The position numbers and the translations under genes were made by a program. 33,993 nucleotides of DNA from NCBI RefSeq assembly GCF_004353985.1, contig NZ_SMOA01000050.1:1-33993 (forward strand). The letters run 5' to 3'. Positions 22,827 through 31,170 of this stretch are shown here, one piece after another. Source of the DNA: Paracraurococcus ruber. GTDB lineage: Bacteria; Pseudomonadota; Alphaproteobacteria; Acetobacterales; Acetobacteraceae. Under the pieces are notes generated by a model. That model saw only the letters and a list, made by a program, of their open reading frames with translations. It did not search any database and was not told the DNA's origin. Positions within the stretch are counted from its first letter, which is position 1; each line of letters opens with the position of its first letter.

Positions 22827-25133
22827 TCACGCTCCCGGCGGGTCGAAGGCGCGGATGGGCGGCAGGTTGCCCGTGAAGCGCTCCACCTGCACCGTGGTCA
22901 GCTGCCCGGTGCAGCCCTGGGCGAGGCGCGAGGTGCCGACGTCGCGCGTCAGCACATTCGGGTTGCCATGGACGCAGAGCGGCTTGTCCTCCGCCGCATC
23001 CTCCGGGTCGTACCAGGCGCCGGTCGGCAGGTTCACCACGCCGGGCATGACGCCGTCGGAAAGCTCGGCGGCGGCCAGGCAGGCGCCGCGGGCATTGAAC
23101 AGCCGGATGACGTCGCCATCCGCGATGCCGCGCGCGGCGGCATCCGCCGGGTGCAGCCACGCCACCTCCCGCCCCCGCCGCTTGCTGTCCTGGCTGTGGC
23201 CGCCGAAATCGAGCTGGCTGTGCAGCCGCGTCGCCGGCTGGTTCGCCACCAGGCGCAGCGGCGCCGCATCCTCGGGCACGTCCCGCGGCGCGATCCAGGC
23301 GGGATGGCCGGGGCAATCGGCATAGCCGAAGCCGGCGATGGTGGCGGAGAAGATCTCGATCCGCCCGCTCGGCGTCGGCAGCGGCGCACCCTCGGGGTCC
23401 TCGCGGAAGGCGCGCAGCATGCCGCCATCGTCCGGCGCCTGCGGCAGTTCCAGATAGCCGGCCTGCCAGAAGGCGTCGAAATCGGGCGCGTCGAAGCCCT
23501 TGTCGCGCAGGTCCAGCGCCGTGCGGTCATAGAGGTTGCGCAGCCAGTCCCGCGCGCCGCGGCCTTCGGTGAAAGCGTCTTCCTTCCCCAACCGCGCCGC
23601 CAGGTCCGTGAAGATGGCGTAGTCGTCGCGCGCCTCGGCGAAGGGTTCTGCGAGTTTGTGCATGGCGACCATCAGCGGGTCGGTCTGGCTGCTGCCGATA
23701 TCCTCCCGCTCCAGCGTCAGCGTCACCGGCAGCACGATGTCGGCATGGCGCGCGGTGGCGGTCCAGGCCTGCTCGTGCACCACCAGGGTGCGGACGCGGC
23801 GGAAGGCATCGCGCAGCCGGTTGAGGTCCTGGTGGTGATGGAAGGGATTGCCGCCGGCCCAGTAGACCAGGTCCACTTCGGGGTAGGCCAGGCGCTGGCC
23901 GTTGTAGTCGTACTCGGCGCCCGGGTTCAGCAGCATGTCGCTGATGCGCGCCACCGGGATGAAGGCGCCGACACGGTTGCGTCCCTGCGGCAAGGCGGCG
24001 GTGGAGACCAGGTTGCTGCGCCGGCCGGTATGCCCCAGCGCGCCCAGCGCATAATGGTAGCCGCCGCCGGGCAGCCCGACCTGCCCCAGCACGCAGGCCA
24101 GCGCCAGCCCGGCCCAGACCGGCTGCTCGCCGAATTCGGCGCGCTGCAGGCTGTGCGCGACGGTGACCAGCACGCGCTTCCCCGGCAGGCGCGCGGCCAG
24201 CGCCGCGATGCGTTCGGCGGGGATGCCGCAGAGGGGCGCGGCCCAGGCCGCGTCCTTCGGCTGGCCGTCCCTGCGGCCCAGCAAGTAATCCTCAAACGCC
24301 GGCCAGCCCGTCGTGCAGCGATCGAGGAAGCCGCGGTCGTGCTTCCCGGCCGCGACGATCCCATGCATCAGCGCCAGCATCAGCGCCGTGTCGGTATTGG
24401 GGATGATGGGCAGCCATTCCGCCCGCGCCTCCGCCGGGCAGTCGTCGCGCAGCGGACCGACCAGCAGGAATTCGCAGCCGCGCTCGGCCGCCGCGCGCAT
24501 GCAGCCGCGCTCGATATGGCGGGACACGCCGCCGCCGGCGACCATGCTGTTCTTCAGCGCCATGCCGCCGAAGGCGAGGACGATCTCGCTGTGCTCCGCC
24601 ACCGCGTCCCAGGTGACGTTGCGGCGGCTCATCGCCTCCATCGGGCCGACGACATGCGGCAGGATGACGTTGGAGGCGCCGGCGGAATAGGAATTGACGC
24701 TGCGGACATAGCCGCCGAGCGCCATGTTGAGGAAACGGTGCACCTGGCTCTGCGCATGGTGGAAGCGCCCGGCGGAGGACCAGCCATAGGACCCGCCGAA
24801 GATCCGCTCCGGCGGCGTGCGCGCCAGTTCCTCGGCCAGCAGGCCGAGCGCGCGGTCCCAGGAGACGGGGACGAACTCGTCGCGGCCGCGGCGCGCATCG
24901 GCGCCCGGCCCGTCCTCCAGCCAGCCGCGGCGGACCATGGGCTGGGCGATGCGGGCGCGGTGGCGCAGCGCGGCGGGGAAATTCTGCAGGATGCGGTTCG
25001 GGTCTGGGTCGGCCGGATGCGGCCGAACCTGCAAGGCGCCATCCCGCCAGGCGCCCTCGAAGACGCCCCAATGCGAGGAATGCGGGCGGAAATCGCCCGC
25101 CCCGTCCGGTCCCGGCATGCCACGATCCCCCAT
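22827..25133 (-). CDS. Molybdopterin oxidoreductase, BisC/TorA type (S- or N-oxide reductase)
   Basis: A 768-residue molybdenum bis-MGD enzyme of the DMSO-reductase family, close in length to E. coli BisC. The Ser in FGGSYGWSSAGRFHHA is the expected molybdenum ligand. Other family segments are VNSYSAGASNVILPHVVG, LPGGGYHYALGALGHTGRR, YWAGGNPFHHHQDLNRL and HEQAWTATARHADIVLPVT. The C-terminal domain shows ANQPATRLHSQLDFGG. There is no N-terminal Fe-S cysteine motif and no Tat signal, so it is probably a cytoplasmic BisC-like sulfoxide or N-oxide reductase rather than a periplasmic TorA. A start at 25118 with a better GGGGGA upstream is possible. It precedes the binding-protein gene by 168 bases. 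Confidence 0.9.
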   Translation of the reverse strand: MGDRGMPGPDGAGDFRPHSSHWGVFEGAWRDGALQVRPHPADPDPNRILQNFPAALRHRARIAQPMVRRGWLEDGPGADARRGRDEFVPVSWDRALGLLAEELARTPPERIFGGSYGWSSAGRFHHAQSQVHRFLNMALGGYVRSVNSYSAGASNVILPHVVGPMEAMSRRNVTWDAVAEHSEIVLAFGGMALKNSMVAGGGVSRHIERGCMRAAAERGCEFLLVGPLRDDCPAEARAEWLPIIPNTDTALMLALMHGIVAAGKHDRGFLDRCTTGWPAFEDYLLGRRDGQPKDAAWAAPLCGIPAERIAALAARLPGKRVLVTVAHSLQRAEFGEQPVWAGLALACVLGQVGLPGGGYHYALGALGHTGRRSNLVSTAALPQGRNRVGAFIPVARISDMLLNPGAEYDYNGQRLAYPEVDLVYWAGGNPFHHHQDLNRLRDAFRRVRTLVVHEQAWTATARHADIVLPVTLTLEREDIGSSQTDPLMVAMHKLAEPFAEARDDYAIFTDLAARLGKEDAFTEGRGARDWLRNLYDRTALDLRDKGFDAPDFDAFWQAGYLELPQAPDDGGMLRAFREDPEGAPLPTPSGRIEIFSATIAGFGYADCPGHPAWIAPRDVPEDAAPLRLVANQPATRLHSQLDFGGHSQDSKRRGREVAWLHPADAAARGIADGDVIRLFNARGACLAAAELSDGVMPGVVNLPTGAWYDPEDAAEDKPLCVHGNPNVLTRDVGTSRLAQGCTGQLTTVQVERFTGNLPPIRAFDPPGA

Positions 25134-25265
25134 CGTCCTTGCCGGCCAGCCTAGTGCAGGTCAGGGGCCGGCGTGAACGCCCCACCGGCGTCGCTGCGCG
25201 CCGGCAACGAGGCGGCGCGGCGGGAGCGCCCGCCGGCGGCGGCGCGGGCGCCGCGCCAGACGCTG

Positions 25266-25323
25266 GAGCGGATCGCGGGAGGGCGTGAACGCCCGGGCGC
25301 GAGATTCCGCGCTGCAAGCAACA
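25266..25323 (+). repeat. Dispersed GAGCGGATCGCGG repeat, copy 4
   Basis: Core GAGCGGATCGCGGGAGGG followed by CGTGAACGCCC, then a GGGCGCGAGATTCCGCG tail and GCAAGCAAC. The palindrome GGGCGT/ACGCCC is intact. In frame it would read ERIAGGRERPGARF with no stop. It lies between the BisC-like gene start and the M24 peptidase stop. Confidence 0.65.
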
Positions 25324-25328
25324 GGACA

Positions 25329-25358
25329 GGCTCGCGCGTTCGGAAGAACGCGCGAGCC
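25329..25358 (-). terminator. Strong hairpin terminator of the M24 peptidase gene
   Basis: A perfect 13-bp stem, GGCTCGCGCGTTC paired with its exact complement, closes on a four-base loop. It begins three bases past the peptidase stop at 25362. On the minus strand it is followed by CTGTCCTGTTGC, which is T-containing but not a true T-run. The stability and placement make a terminator the best reading. Confidence 0.65.
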
Positions 25359-25361
25359 GCT

Positions 25362-26531
25362 CTAGCGCGGCGCCGTTCCGCCGCGGTTCCAGCCGCGGCC
25401 GCGGTCGCCCAGGATCTCGTAGCCATCGGGCCGCACCACCACCGTGTCCTCCAGCTTGATGAAGCCGCGCTTCGGGTGCGGCAGCGTCGTCTCGATGGAC
25501 AGGACCATGTTGGCCTGCAGCGGTCGGTCGGCATCCTCGGCACCATAGGGGATGGGGCCGGTCGCGGTCAGGTGCGGCACCTCATGGCTCACCAGGCCCA
25601 TGCCATGCGCGAGGAAGTCCAGCCTCTCCCGGTTCGGCGCGTCGCGCAGCGCGGCCTCGGCGGCGGCATAGACCGCGCCGCCGGGGGCGCCGGCGCGCAC
25701 CGCGCGGAAGGCCGCCTGCTGGATGCCGTCGATCTCGGCCAGCAGGTCCTGCAGCTCGCTATCCGGTTCGCCCTGGATGGCCATGCGGCAGACATCGCCG
25801 ATATAGCCCTGGTAGTGGCCGCCGCTGTCGAGCGAGAGGATGCCGCCCGCCTCCCAGCGCTCCTCCGACGGGGCGCGGTTCAGGCTGGTGCCGGCGGTGA
25901 TGAGGCAATAGTCGAAGCCGAGGCCGCGCATCGCCTCCTCCCGCTTCAGCGCCTCCACCAGGTCGCGCTTGGTGGTGCCCGGCCCATGCCCTTGCATCAC
26001 CGCCAGCATGGCGTCGATGACGCTGTCCGAGGCGTGGCGGAGCATGCCGATCTCCGCCTCGGTCTTCACCGCGCGCAGCCGTTCCAGCACCGGCAGCGCA
26101 TCCGGCAACGCGCTGTTCGGGTAGGCGTCCTGCAGCACCTGCAGCGCATCGGCCGGCAGGAAGGCGCGCTCGATCCCGATGCGGGGGGAGGCGATGCCGA
26201 GCGCGCGCAGGTAGTCCACCGCATGCCGCATGGCATCGGTGGAGGTGCCCGAGAGGTTCCGCACCTCCGGCACCCAGAGCGGTTCCACCGCCTGCTGCCC
26301 CTTCTCCATCCGGTGGCCGATATAGCCGGCGCGGTCGGCCTGGCCGCGGGCATAGGCCAGCACCGGAAGGTAGCGGCTCTGCCCGATGGCGTCGGCATGC
26401 TCGAAGAAATGGAAGCGGTAGCCGCCGAGCAGGTACTGCACCGCCGGCTTGGAGGTGGCGAGCAGGACATCCATGCCCGCCTGCTCCATCAGGCGGTCGA
26501 GCAGGGCGGCATCGAAGGGGGGCGCTGACAT
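25362..26531 (-). CDS. M24-family aminopeptidase P / Xaa-Pro peptidase-like protein
   Basis: A 389-residue metallopeptidase of family M24 (creatinase/aminopeptidase P). The N-terminal domain (MSAPPFDAALLDRLMEQAGM) precedes the pita-bread catalytic domain. The metal ligands are the two Asp of LSLDSGGHYQGYIGDVCR, His in FLAHGMGLVSHE, Glu in SIETTLPHP and Glu in KLEDTVVV. All five are present. The ATG at 26531 follows GGAGGAACTAGG; an ATG five codons earlier would cut through this site. It probably cleaves proline dipeptides or a related amide in the cytoplasm. It is transcribed after dnaN in the same direction. Confidence 0.9.
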   Translation of the reverse strand: MSAPPFDAALLDRLMEQAGMDVLLATSKPAVQYLLGGYRFHFFEHADAIGQSRYLPVLAYARGQADRAGYIGHRMEKGQQAVEPLWVPEVRNLSGTSTDAMRHAVDYLRALGIASPRIGIERAFLPADALQVLQDAYPNSALPDALPVLERLRAVKTEAEIGMLRHASDSVIDAMLAVMQGHGPGTTKRDLVEALKREEAMRGLGFDYCLITAGTSLNRAPSEERWEAGGILSLDSGGHYQGYIGDVCRMAIQGEPDSELQDLLAEIDGIQQAAFRAVRAGAPGGAVYAAAEAALRDAPNRERLDFLAHGMGLVSHEVPHLTATGPIPYGAEDADRPLQANMVLSIETTLPHPKRGFIKLEDTVVVRPDGYEILGDRGRGWNRGGTAPR

Positions 26532-26652
26532 CCTAGTTCCTCCCATGGGTTGGGAGGCAGCATAGCGCCGATTTTCCCGCCGCGTCCGCAGGCTTCGCGC
26601 CGCGGGGCGGGCGCATCGATGCCGGCCGTCACCGGCAAGCGGCAGCGGCGCG

Positions 26653-26669
26653 GCGTCCGGCCGGGACGC
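26653..26669 (-). terminator. Small hairpin after dnaN
   Basis: A 6-bp stem (GCGTCC and GGACGC) with a five-base loop begins 19 bases past the dnaN stop. It lacks a T-run and GC-rich hairpins are frequent here, so support is weak. Confidence 0.25.
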
Positions 26670-26687
26670 GACGCCACGGCCGCGGCA

Positions 26688-27815
26688 TCAGACCCGCATC
26701 GGCATGAGGACGTACAGCGCTTCCGGCTTCGCGGAATCCGTCACCACGGTCGGCGCGCTGCCATCGGCGAAGCGGAACTCCACCTCGGCGTCGATCTGGT
26801 CGGTGATGTCGTTCAGGTAGCGGGCCTGGAAGCCGATCTCGAGCGGCGAGTGCTCGTAGCGCACCACCTCCCCGTCCAGCTCCTCCTGCGCCTGCCCCTG
26901 CTCGGCGCTGCTGGCCGAGAGCAGCAGGTGGTTGCGGTCGATCGAGAGCTTCACCGGCCGCGACCGCTCGCTGCTGATGGCGGCGACACGCGCCACCGCC
27001 TCGGCGAACTCCTTCTTCGCCACCCGCAGGATCTTGTCGTTGCCGCGCGGGATCACCCGCTCGTATTCGGGGAAGGTGCCGTCGATCAGCTTGCTGGTCA
27101 GCTGCACGGTGCCGATGTCGAAGCGGATCTTGGTGTCGGACAGGCGGATCGCGATCTCGTCCTGCGTCTCCTCGGCCAGCTTGCGCAGCTCGTTCACCGT
27201 CTTGCGCGGGATGATGACGCCGGGCATGCGGTCGGCGCCGTCCGGCAGCGGCTCCTCCACCCGCGCCAGGCGATGGCCGTCGGTCGCCACCGCGCGCAGC
27301 ACCTTGGTGCCGTCGGTCTCGGCGGCGTGCAGGTAGATGCCGTTGAGGTAGTAGCGCGTCTCCTCCGTGCTGATGGCGAAGCGCGTGCGGTCCACCAGGT
27401 CCCGCAGCTGGCCGGCCGGCAGGGCGAAGCCATGCGGCAGCTTGCCCTCGGTCATGGAGGGGAAATCCTCCACCGGCAGCACCGACAGGTCGGTGTTGAA
27501 GCGCCCGGCGCGGAGCTTGAGCGCGGCATCGCCGCCGGCATGGTCCAGCTCCACCGTCGCCCCTTCGGGCAGCTTGCGGACGATCTCGTACAGGGTCGCG
27601 GCCGGGGCGGTGGTGCGTCCCTCGCGCGTCACCTGCACGCCCGGCACCTCCTCCACCACCGCGATCTCCATGTCGGTCGCGGTCAGCTTCAGGGCGCCAT
27701 CCTTCACCGCGATCAGCACGTTGGCCAGGATGGGGATGGTGTTGCGGCGTTCGACCACGCTCTGGACATGCGCCAGGGCCTTCAGCAGGATCGCCCGTTC
27801 AACCGTGAACTTCAT
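26688..27815 (-). CDS. dnaN: DNA polymerase III beta sliding clamp
   Basis: A 375-residue sliding clamp that tethers the replicative polymerase to DNA as a ring dimer. The start MKFTVERAILLKALAHVQSV and the next segment RRNTIPILANVLI are classic. GKLPHGFALPAGQLRDLVDR, NGIYLHA, ATDGHRLAR and the C-terminal ALYVLMPMRV also match. The length is normal for alphaproteobacteria. It lies 247 bases downstream of dnaA on the same strand and has its own promoter candidate in that gap. It is not followed by recF, as in many relatives, but by an M24 peptidase gene. Confidence 0.98.
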   Translation of the reverse strand: MKFTVERAILLKALAHVQSVVERRNTIPILANVLIAVKDGALKLTATDMEIAVVEEVPGVQVTREGRTTAPAATLYEIVRKLPEGATVELDHAGGDAALKLRAGRFNTDLSVLPVEDFPSMTEGKLPHGFALPAGQLRDLVDRTRFAISTEETRYYLNGIYLHAAETDGTKVLRAVATDGHRLARVEEPLPDGADRMPGVIIPRKTVNELRKLAEETQDEIAIRLSDTKIRFDIGTVQLTSKLIDGTFPEYERVIPRGNDKILRVAKKEFAEAVARVAAISSERSRPVKLSIDRNHLLLSASSAEQGQAQEELDGEVVRYEHSPLEIGFQARYLNDITDQIDAEVEFRFADGSAPTVVTDSAKPEALYVLMPMRV

Positions 27816-27878
27816 GCCACCCAGGCTCCCCCGACGATCCGTCCAGTCCCCGAAGCCCGCGGCGCGGGCCGGGCCGGC

Positions 27879-27907
27879 AGTCTAGCCATCCCGATTCGGC
27901 CGGTTAA
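27879..27907 (-). promoter_or_regulatory. Candidate dnaN promoter
   Basis: On the minus strand TTAACC and TAGACT are separated by 17 bases; each matches the sigma-70 consensus at four of six positions. The -10 box ends about 63 bases before the dnaN start. The patch is less GC-rich than its surroundings. Confidence 0.35.
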
Positions 27908-28062
27908 GGTAGGGTTTCCGCAGCCGCCGACCAAGGGCGGCACGCCCCCTTCCGGCCGGGAATGTTGCGGCGCCGCGGCTGGCGCCCGGGCCGGCCGGAG
28001 GCCAGCCAGGAAGCCGGCCCGGGCCGCCGCGGCCTTGCCCCCGCCCCGTCGGGCGCCGGGCC

Positions 28063-29475
28063 TCAGGTCTCCAGCATCTTCCGCAGCAACGCCACATCCT
28101 CGGCAAAGGCGGCGTCCTGGATGATGAGCTCGGAGACGCGGGAGACGGCATGCATGACCGTGGTGTGGTCGCGATTGCCGAAGCGCCGGCCGATCTCCGG
28201 CAGGCTGCGCTGCGTCAGCTGCTTGGCCAGGTACATCGCCACCTGCCGCGGCCGCGCCACGTTCCGCGCCCGCCGGGCGGAGACCATGTCGGTGAGGCGC
28301 AGGTTGTAGTGCTCGGCGACCTTGCGCTGGATCTCCTCGATCGAGACCCGCTTCTCATGCGCCCGCAGGACGTCGTGCAGCACCTCATGCGCGCTGTCCA
28401 CGGTGATCGGCCGGCCGAACAGGTTGGCATGCGCCACCAGCCGGTTCAGCGCGCCTTCCAGCTCGCGGACGTTGCTGGTGATCTTGGTGGCCAGCAGCTC
28501 CATCACCTTGGGCGGCACCAGCACCTGCGCCGCCGCCGCCTTGGCCTGCAGGATCGACAGCCGCAGCTCGTAGGTGGTGGCGTGCAGGTCGGCGACCATG
28601 CCGCAGCCGAGGCGCGTGCGCAGCCGGTCCTCGATCCCCGCGAGGTCCGACGGCGGCTTGTCCGAGGAGACGACGATCTGCTTGCCCTGGTCTACCAGCG
28701 CATTGAAGGTGTGGAAGAATTCCTCCTGCGTGTTGTCCTTGCCGATGAGGAATTGCAGGTCGTCGATCATCAGCACGTCGACCGAGCGCAGCGTCTCCTT
28801 GAACTCCATTGTCGACTGGCTGCGCAGCGCCGCGATGAAGCGGTACATGAACTTCTCGGCGGACATGTAGGCGACGGTGCGGGCGGTATCGCCTTCCCGG
28901 ATCGCCCAGGCGATGGCGTGCATCAGGTGGGTCTTGCCCAGCCCGACGCCGCCATACATGAACAGCGGGTTGAAGCCCGGGGAGTTCGGCCGCTCGGCGA
29001 CCCGGCGGGCGCAGGCATGCGCGAACTCGTTCGGCTTGCCGACGACGAAGGTGTCGAAGGTGAAGCGCGGCTCCAGCGGCGCCACCCAGTCGGACCGCGC
29101 CTCGGGCGCGCGGATCTCGGGCGGCATCGGGCGCGGCGCCAGGCTCTCGGCCAAGCCGGCGGGCTCGGCCCGCACCGCCGGTGCCGGGCCATCCGCCATG
29201 GCGGGCTCGGCGGCCGCGGCGACGCGGATCTCCACGCGGCGCACCGCCGCATCCTCCGCCTGCCACAGCGCGCGCAGCCGGTCGCCGTAATGGCTGTTCA
29301 CCCAGTCCCGCAGGAAGCGCGTCGGCAGCAGGATCACCGCCTCGCCGCCTTCGATCCCGTGCAGGGTCATCTGGCGCAGCCAGGTGCGGTACTCGACCTC
29401 CCCCACCTCGTCACGGAGACGGGCGCGGATACGGGCCCAGCAGGCGACCATCTGTCCGGATGTTTCGGGGGGCAA
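28063..29475 (-). CDS. dnaA: Chromosomal replication initiator DnaA
   Basis: The initiator ATPase that melts the replication origin. The N-terminal domain (ARLRDEVGEVEYRTWLRQM) is followed by a Pro/Ala linker. The AAA+ domain begins FTFDTFVVGKPNEFAHA and has Walker A GGVGLGKTHL and Walker B DVLMIDDLQF. The C-terminal DNA-binding signature reads RNVARPRQVAMYLAKQL and NRDHTTVMHA. I chose a TTG start giving 470 residues, because AAGGAGG lies exactly eight bases before it. The ATG 24 bases later (29451) has only a weak site. Both starts keep the whole N-terminal domain. Confidence 0.96.
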   Translation of the reverse strand: MPPETSGQMVACWARIRARLRDEVGEVEYRTWLRQMTLHGIEGGEAVILLPTRFLRDWVNSHYGDRLRALWQAEDAAVRRVEIRVAAAAEPAMADGPAPAVRAEPAGLAESLAPRPMPPEIRAPEARSDWVAPLEPRFTFDTFVVGKPNEFAHACARRVAERPNSPGFNPLFMYGGVGLGKTHLMHAIAWAIREGDTARTVAYMSAEKFMYRFIAALRSQSTMEFKETLRSVDVLMIDDLQFLIGKDNTQEEFFHTFNALVDQGKQIVVSSDKPPSDLAGIEDRLRTRLGCGMVADLHATTYELRLSILQAKAAAAQVLVPPKVMELLATKITSNVRELEGALNRLVAHANLFGRPITVDSAHEVLHDVLRAHEKRVSIEEIQRKVAEHYNLRLTDMVSARRARNVARPRQVAMYLAKQLTQRSLPEIGRRFGNRDHTTVMHAVSRVSELIIQDAAFAEDVALLRKMLET

Positions 29476-29483
29476 TCCGCCGG

Positions 29484-29490
29484 CCTCCTT
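29484..29490 (-). promoter_or_regulatory. Ribosome-binding site that fixes a TTG start for dnaA
   Basis: AAGGAGG on the minus strand, the strongest Shine-Dalgarno match seen in the window, is eight bases from a TTG codon in the dnaA frame. Confidence 0.6.
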
Positions 29491-29831
29491 CTGATCCAAA
29501 CGCCGGCCTGCCTGCGCCGCGCGGCCACCACCTGCGCGGTGCCCGGGCGGAACAGAGCCCCGCCGCAAGGCACCTGCCCGGACCGGGGCGCAGGTCCGGG
29601 GGAGATCCCGCGCCACCCGTCCAGGTCCGAGGATGCTACCGCGCCTGCCGAATCGGCGCAAATAGTAACTTAACGAAACCGAGTGCCGGGCATGTGGGCG
29701 GGATCACCGCCCGAAACGAGGCCAATGATGCCCAAGCAACGATTCAGGATAGGCGCAAAATGGCGCCGAACAGACATTGCCTGTGCTTCATGCGGCAGGG
29801 CGTTGTCTGGCCGGCGCGACGCCGGCGCGGA
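29491..29831. other. Gap between rpsT and dnaA
   Basis: This 341-base stretch has no gene I can support. It includes a comparatively AT-rich patch around 29655-29680 (CGCAAATAGTAACTTAACG), the likeliest site for the dnaA promoter. It also holds a hairpin behind rpsT. No copy of the DnaA box TTATCCACA or a close variant is seen on either strand, so there is no support for an origin here. Confidence 0.45.
29810..29826 (-). terminator. Hairpin after rpsT
   Basis: A perfect 7-bp stem (GCCGGCG and CGCCGGC) with a three-base loop starts five bases past the rpsT stop. No T-run follows on the minus strand. Confidence 0.4.
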
Positions 29832-30110
29832 TCAGGCCTGGGCGCTGGCGCCCAGCGACTTGATCCGGGCGGACAGGCGCGACAGCTTCCGCGCCACCAT
29901 GTTCGGGTGGAACACGCCCTTGGTCGCCGCCCGCTGCAGCTCAGGCTGCGCGGCCTTCAGCGCATCCTGCGCCTGGCTGTGGTCGCCGCCGGCGATCGCC
30001 TGCTCCACCTTGCGGAGGAAGCCACGCACCCGGGACTTCCGCGCACGGTTGCGCAGGGTGCGCTTCTCGGTCTGACGGATACGCTTGCGGGCGGATGCCG
30101 TGTTCGCCAT
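29832..30110 (-). CDS. rpsT: Small ribosomal subunit protein S20
   Basis: A 92-residue basic protein that binds 16S rRNA early in 30S assembly. The start [20 protein letters not shown] and the middle [19 protein letters not shown] are diagnostic, as is the C-terminal [20 protein letters not shown]. Length is normal. It lies between the enoyl-CoA hydratase and dnaA genes on the same strand, with its own promoter candidate upstream and a leader of about 70 bases. Confidence 0.98.
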   Translation of the reverse strand: MANTASARKRIRQTEKRTLRNRARKSRVRGFLRKVEQAIAGGDHSQAQDALKAAQPELQRAATKGVFHPNMVARKLSRLSARIKSLGASAQA

Positions 30111-30186
30111 GGGACAGGATTCAACTCGATACGGAGTGGGAGGGGCGCCCCAGGACCCGAGATCCGGGGCGCGCGGGAACGGGGCT

Positions 30187-30214
30187 TCTACAGGCGGGCC
30201 CGATCCGCCGTCAA
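30187..30214 (-). promoter_or_regulatory. Candidate rpsT promoter
   Basis: On the minus strand TTGACG (five of six to the -35 consensus) is followed after 16 bases by TGTAGA. It lies about 77 bases before the rpsT start and directly after the hydratase terminator hairpin, which is where a separate rpsT promoter is expected. Confidence 0.5.
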
Positions 30215-30223
30215 GCGAAGCGG

Positions 30224-30241
30224 CGCGGCCCGCAGGCCGCG
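30224..30241 (-). terminator. Hairpin after the enoyl-CoA hydratase gene
   Basis: A 7-bp stem (CGCGGCC and GGCCGCG) with a four-base loop lies 13 bases past the hydratase stop, immediately before the rpsT promoter candidate. There is no T-run. Confidence 0.4.
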
Positions 30242-30254
30242 GCGCAACGACCGC

Positions 30255-31034
30255 TTAAGCATTGCGGAAGGCCGGCTTCCGCTTCTCGGCGAAAGCCGCC
30301 ATGCCTTCCTTCTGGTCGGCCGTGGCGAAGAGCGACTGGAACACCCGACGCTCGAATTTCACGCCCTCCGCCAGCGTCGTCTCATAGGCGCGGTTCACCG
30401 CTTCCTTGGCGATCGCCACTGCCGGCGCCGACAGCTCGCCGATCCGCTCGCCGAGCTTCACCGCCTCCGCCACCACCTCGGCGGCAGGGACCACGCGGGC
30501 GACGAGGTTGGCGCGCTCCGCCTCCGCCGCATCCATCATCCGGCCGGTCAGCACCATCTCCATCGCCTTGGCCTTGCCGATGGCGCGCGTCAGCCGCTGC
30601 GTGCCGCCGGCGCCGGGGATGACGCCCAGGTTGATCTCCGGCTGGCCGAACCGGGCATTGTCCCCGGCCAGGATGATGTCGCACATCATCGCCAGCTCGC
30701 AGCCGCCGCCCAGCGCATAGCCGGCGACGGCGGCGATGACCGGCTTCTGCACGAAGGTCACCGCTTCCCACCGCTTGCCGATGAAATCGTCCAGGTAGAC
30801 GGCCGGGTAGCTGCGCGCCTGCATCTCCTTGATGTCGGCGCCGGCGGCGAAGGCCTTCTCGTTGCCGGTGAGGACGATGGCGGCGATGGCCGGGTCGGCG
30901 TCGAAGCCGCGCAGCGCCTGGCCGAGCTCGTCCATCAGCTGGTCGCAGAGCGCGTTCAGCGCCTTCGGGCGGTTGAGGCGGATGACCGCCACGCGCCCCT
31001 GCACCTCCGTCAGGATCATCTCGTAGCCGGGCAT
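30255..31034 (-). CDS. Enoyl-CoA hydratase
   Basis: A 259-residue crotonase-family enzyme that adds water to trans-2-enoyl-CoA in beta-oxidation. The two catalytic glutamates are Glu113 ([11 protein letters not shown]) and Glu133 ([19 protein letters not shown]), spaced 20 residues apart as in mammalian enoyl-CoA hydratase. The oxyanion-hole segment [11 protein letters not shown] is intact. The N-terminal [12 protein letters not shown] is typical. Its length is that of a monofunctional short-chain hydratase. Its placement beside rpsT and mutM is reminiscent of other alphaproteobacteria and implies no pathway link. A dispersed-repeat copy lies just upstream of the start. Confidence 0.95.
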   Translation of the reverse strand: MPGYEMILTEVQGRVAVIRLNRPKALNALCDQLMDELGQALRGFDADPAIAAIVLTGNEKAFAAGADIKEMQARSYPAVYLDDFIGKRWEAVTFVQKPVIAAVAGYALGGGCELAMMCDIILAGDNARFGQPEINLGVIPGAGGTQRLTRAIGKAKAMEMVLTGRMMDAAEAERANLVARVVPAAEVVAEAVKLGERIGELSAPAVAIAKEAVNRAYETTLAEGVKFERRVFQSLFATADQKEGMAAFAEKRKPAFRNA

Positions 31035-31054
31035 TCAATGCCTCCCCTCGCCTG

Positions 31055-31113
31055 GAGCGGATCGCGGGCGGGCGTGGACGCCCGGGCGCGCGAAGCCGTT
31101 CCGCAACCAATGG
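31055..31113 (+). repeat. Dispersed GAGCGGATCGCGG repeat, copy 5
   Basis: Core GAGCGGATCGCGGGCGGG, then CGTGGACGCCC, then GGGCGCGCGAAGCCG and a GCAACCAATGG tail. The tail is nearly the same as in copy 1. It lies 21 bases before the hydratase start, on the opposite strand, so the hydratase promoter or leader may overlap it. Confidence 0.65.
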
Positions 31114-31170
31114 CCCGGGGTGGATGGCGCATGCATCGGGCGCACCATCCGCGCCGGGCGCCGCATCCTA

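Noticed and set aside
29491-29831. Replication origin next to dnaA
   Set aside because: There is an AT-richer patch, but no DnaA box or close variant on either strand.
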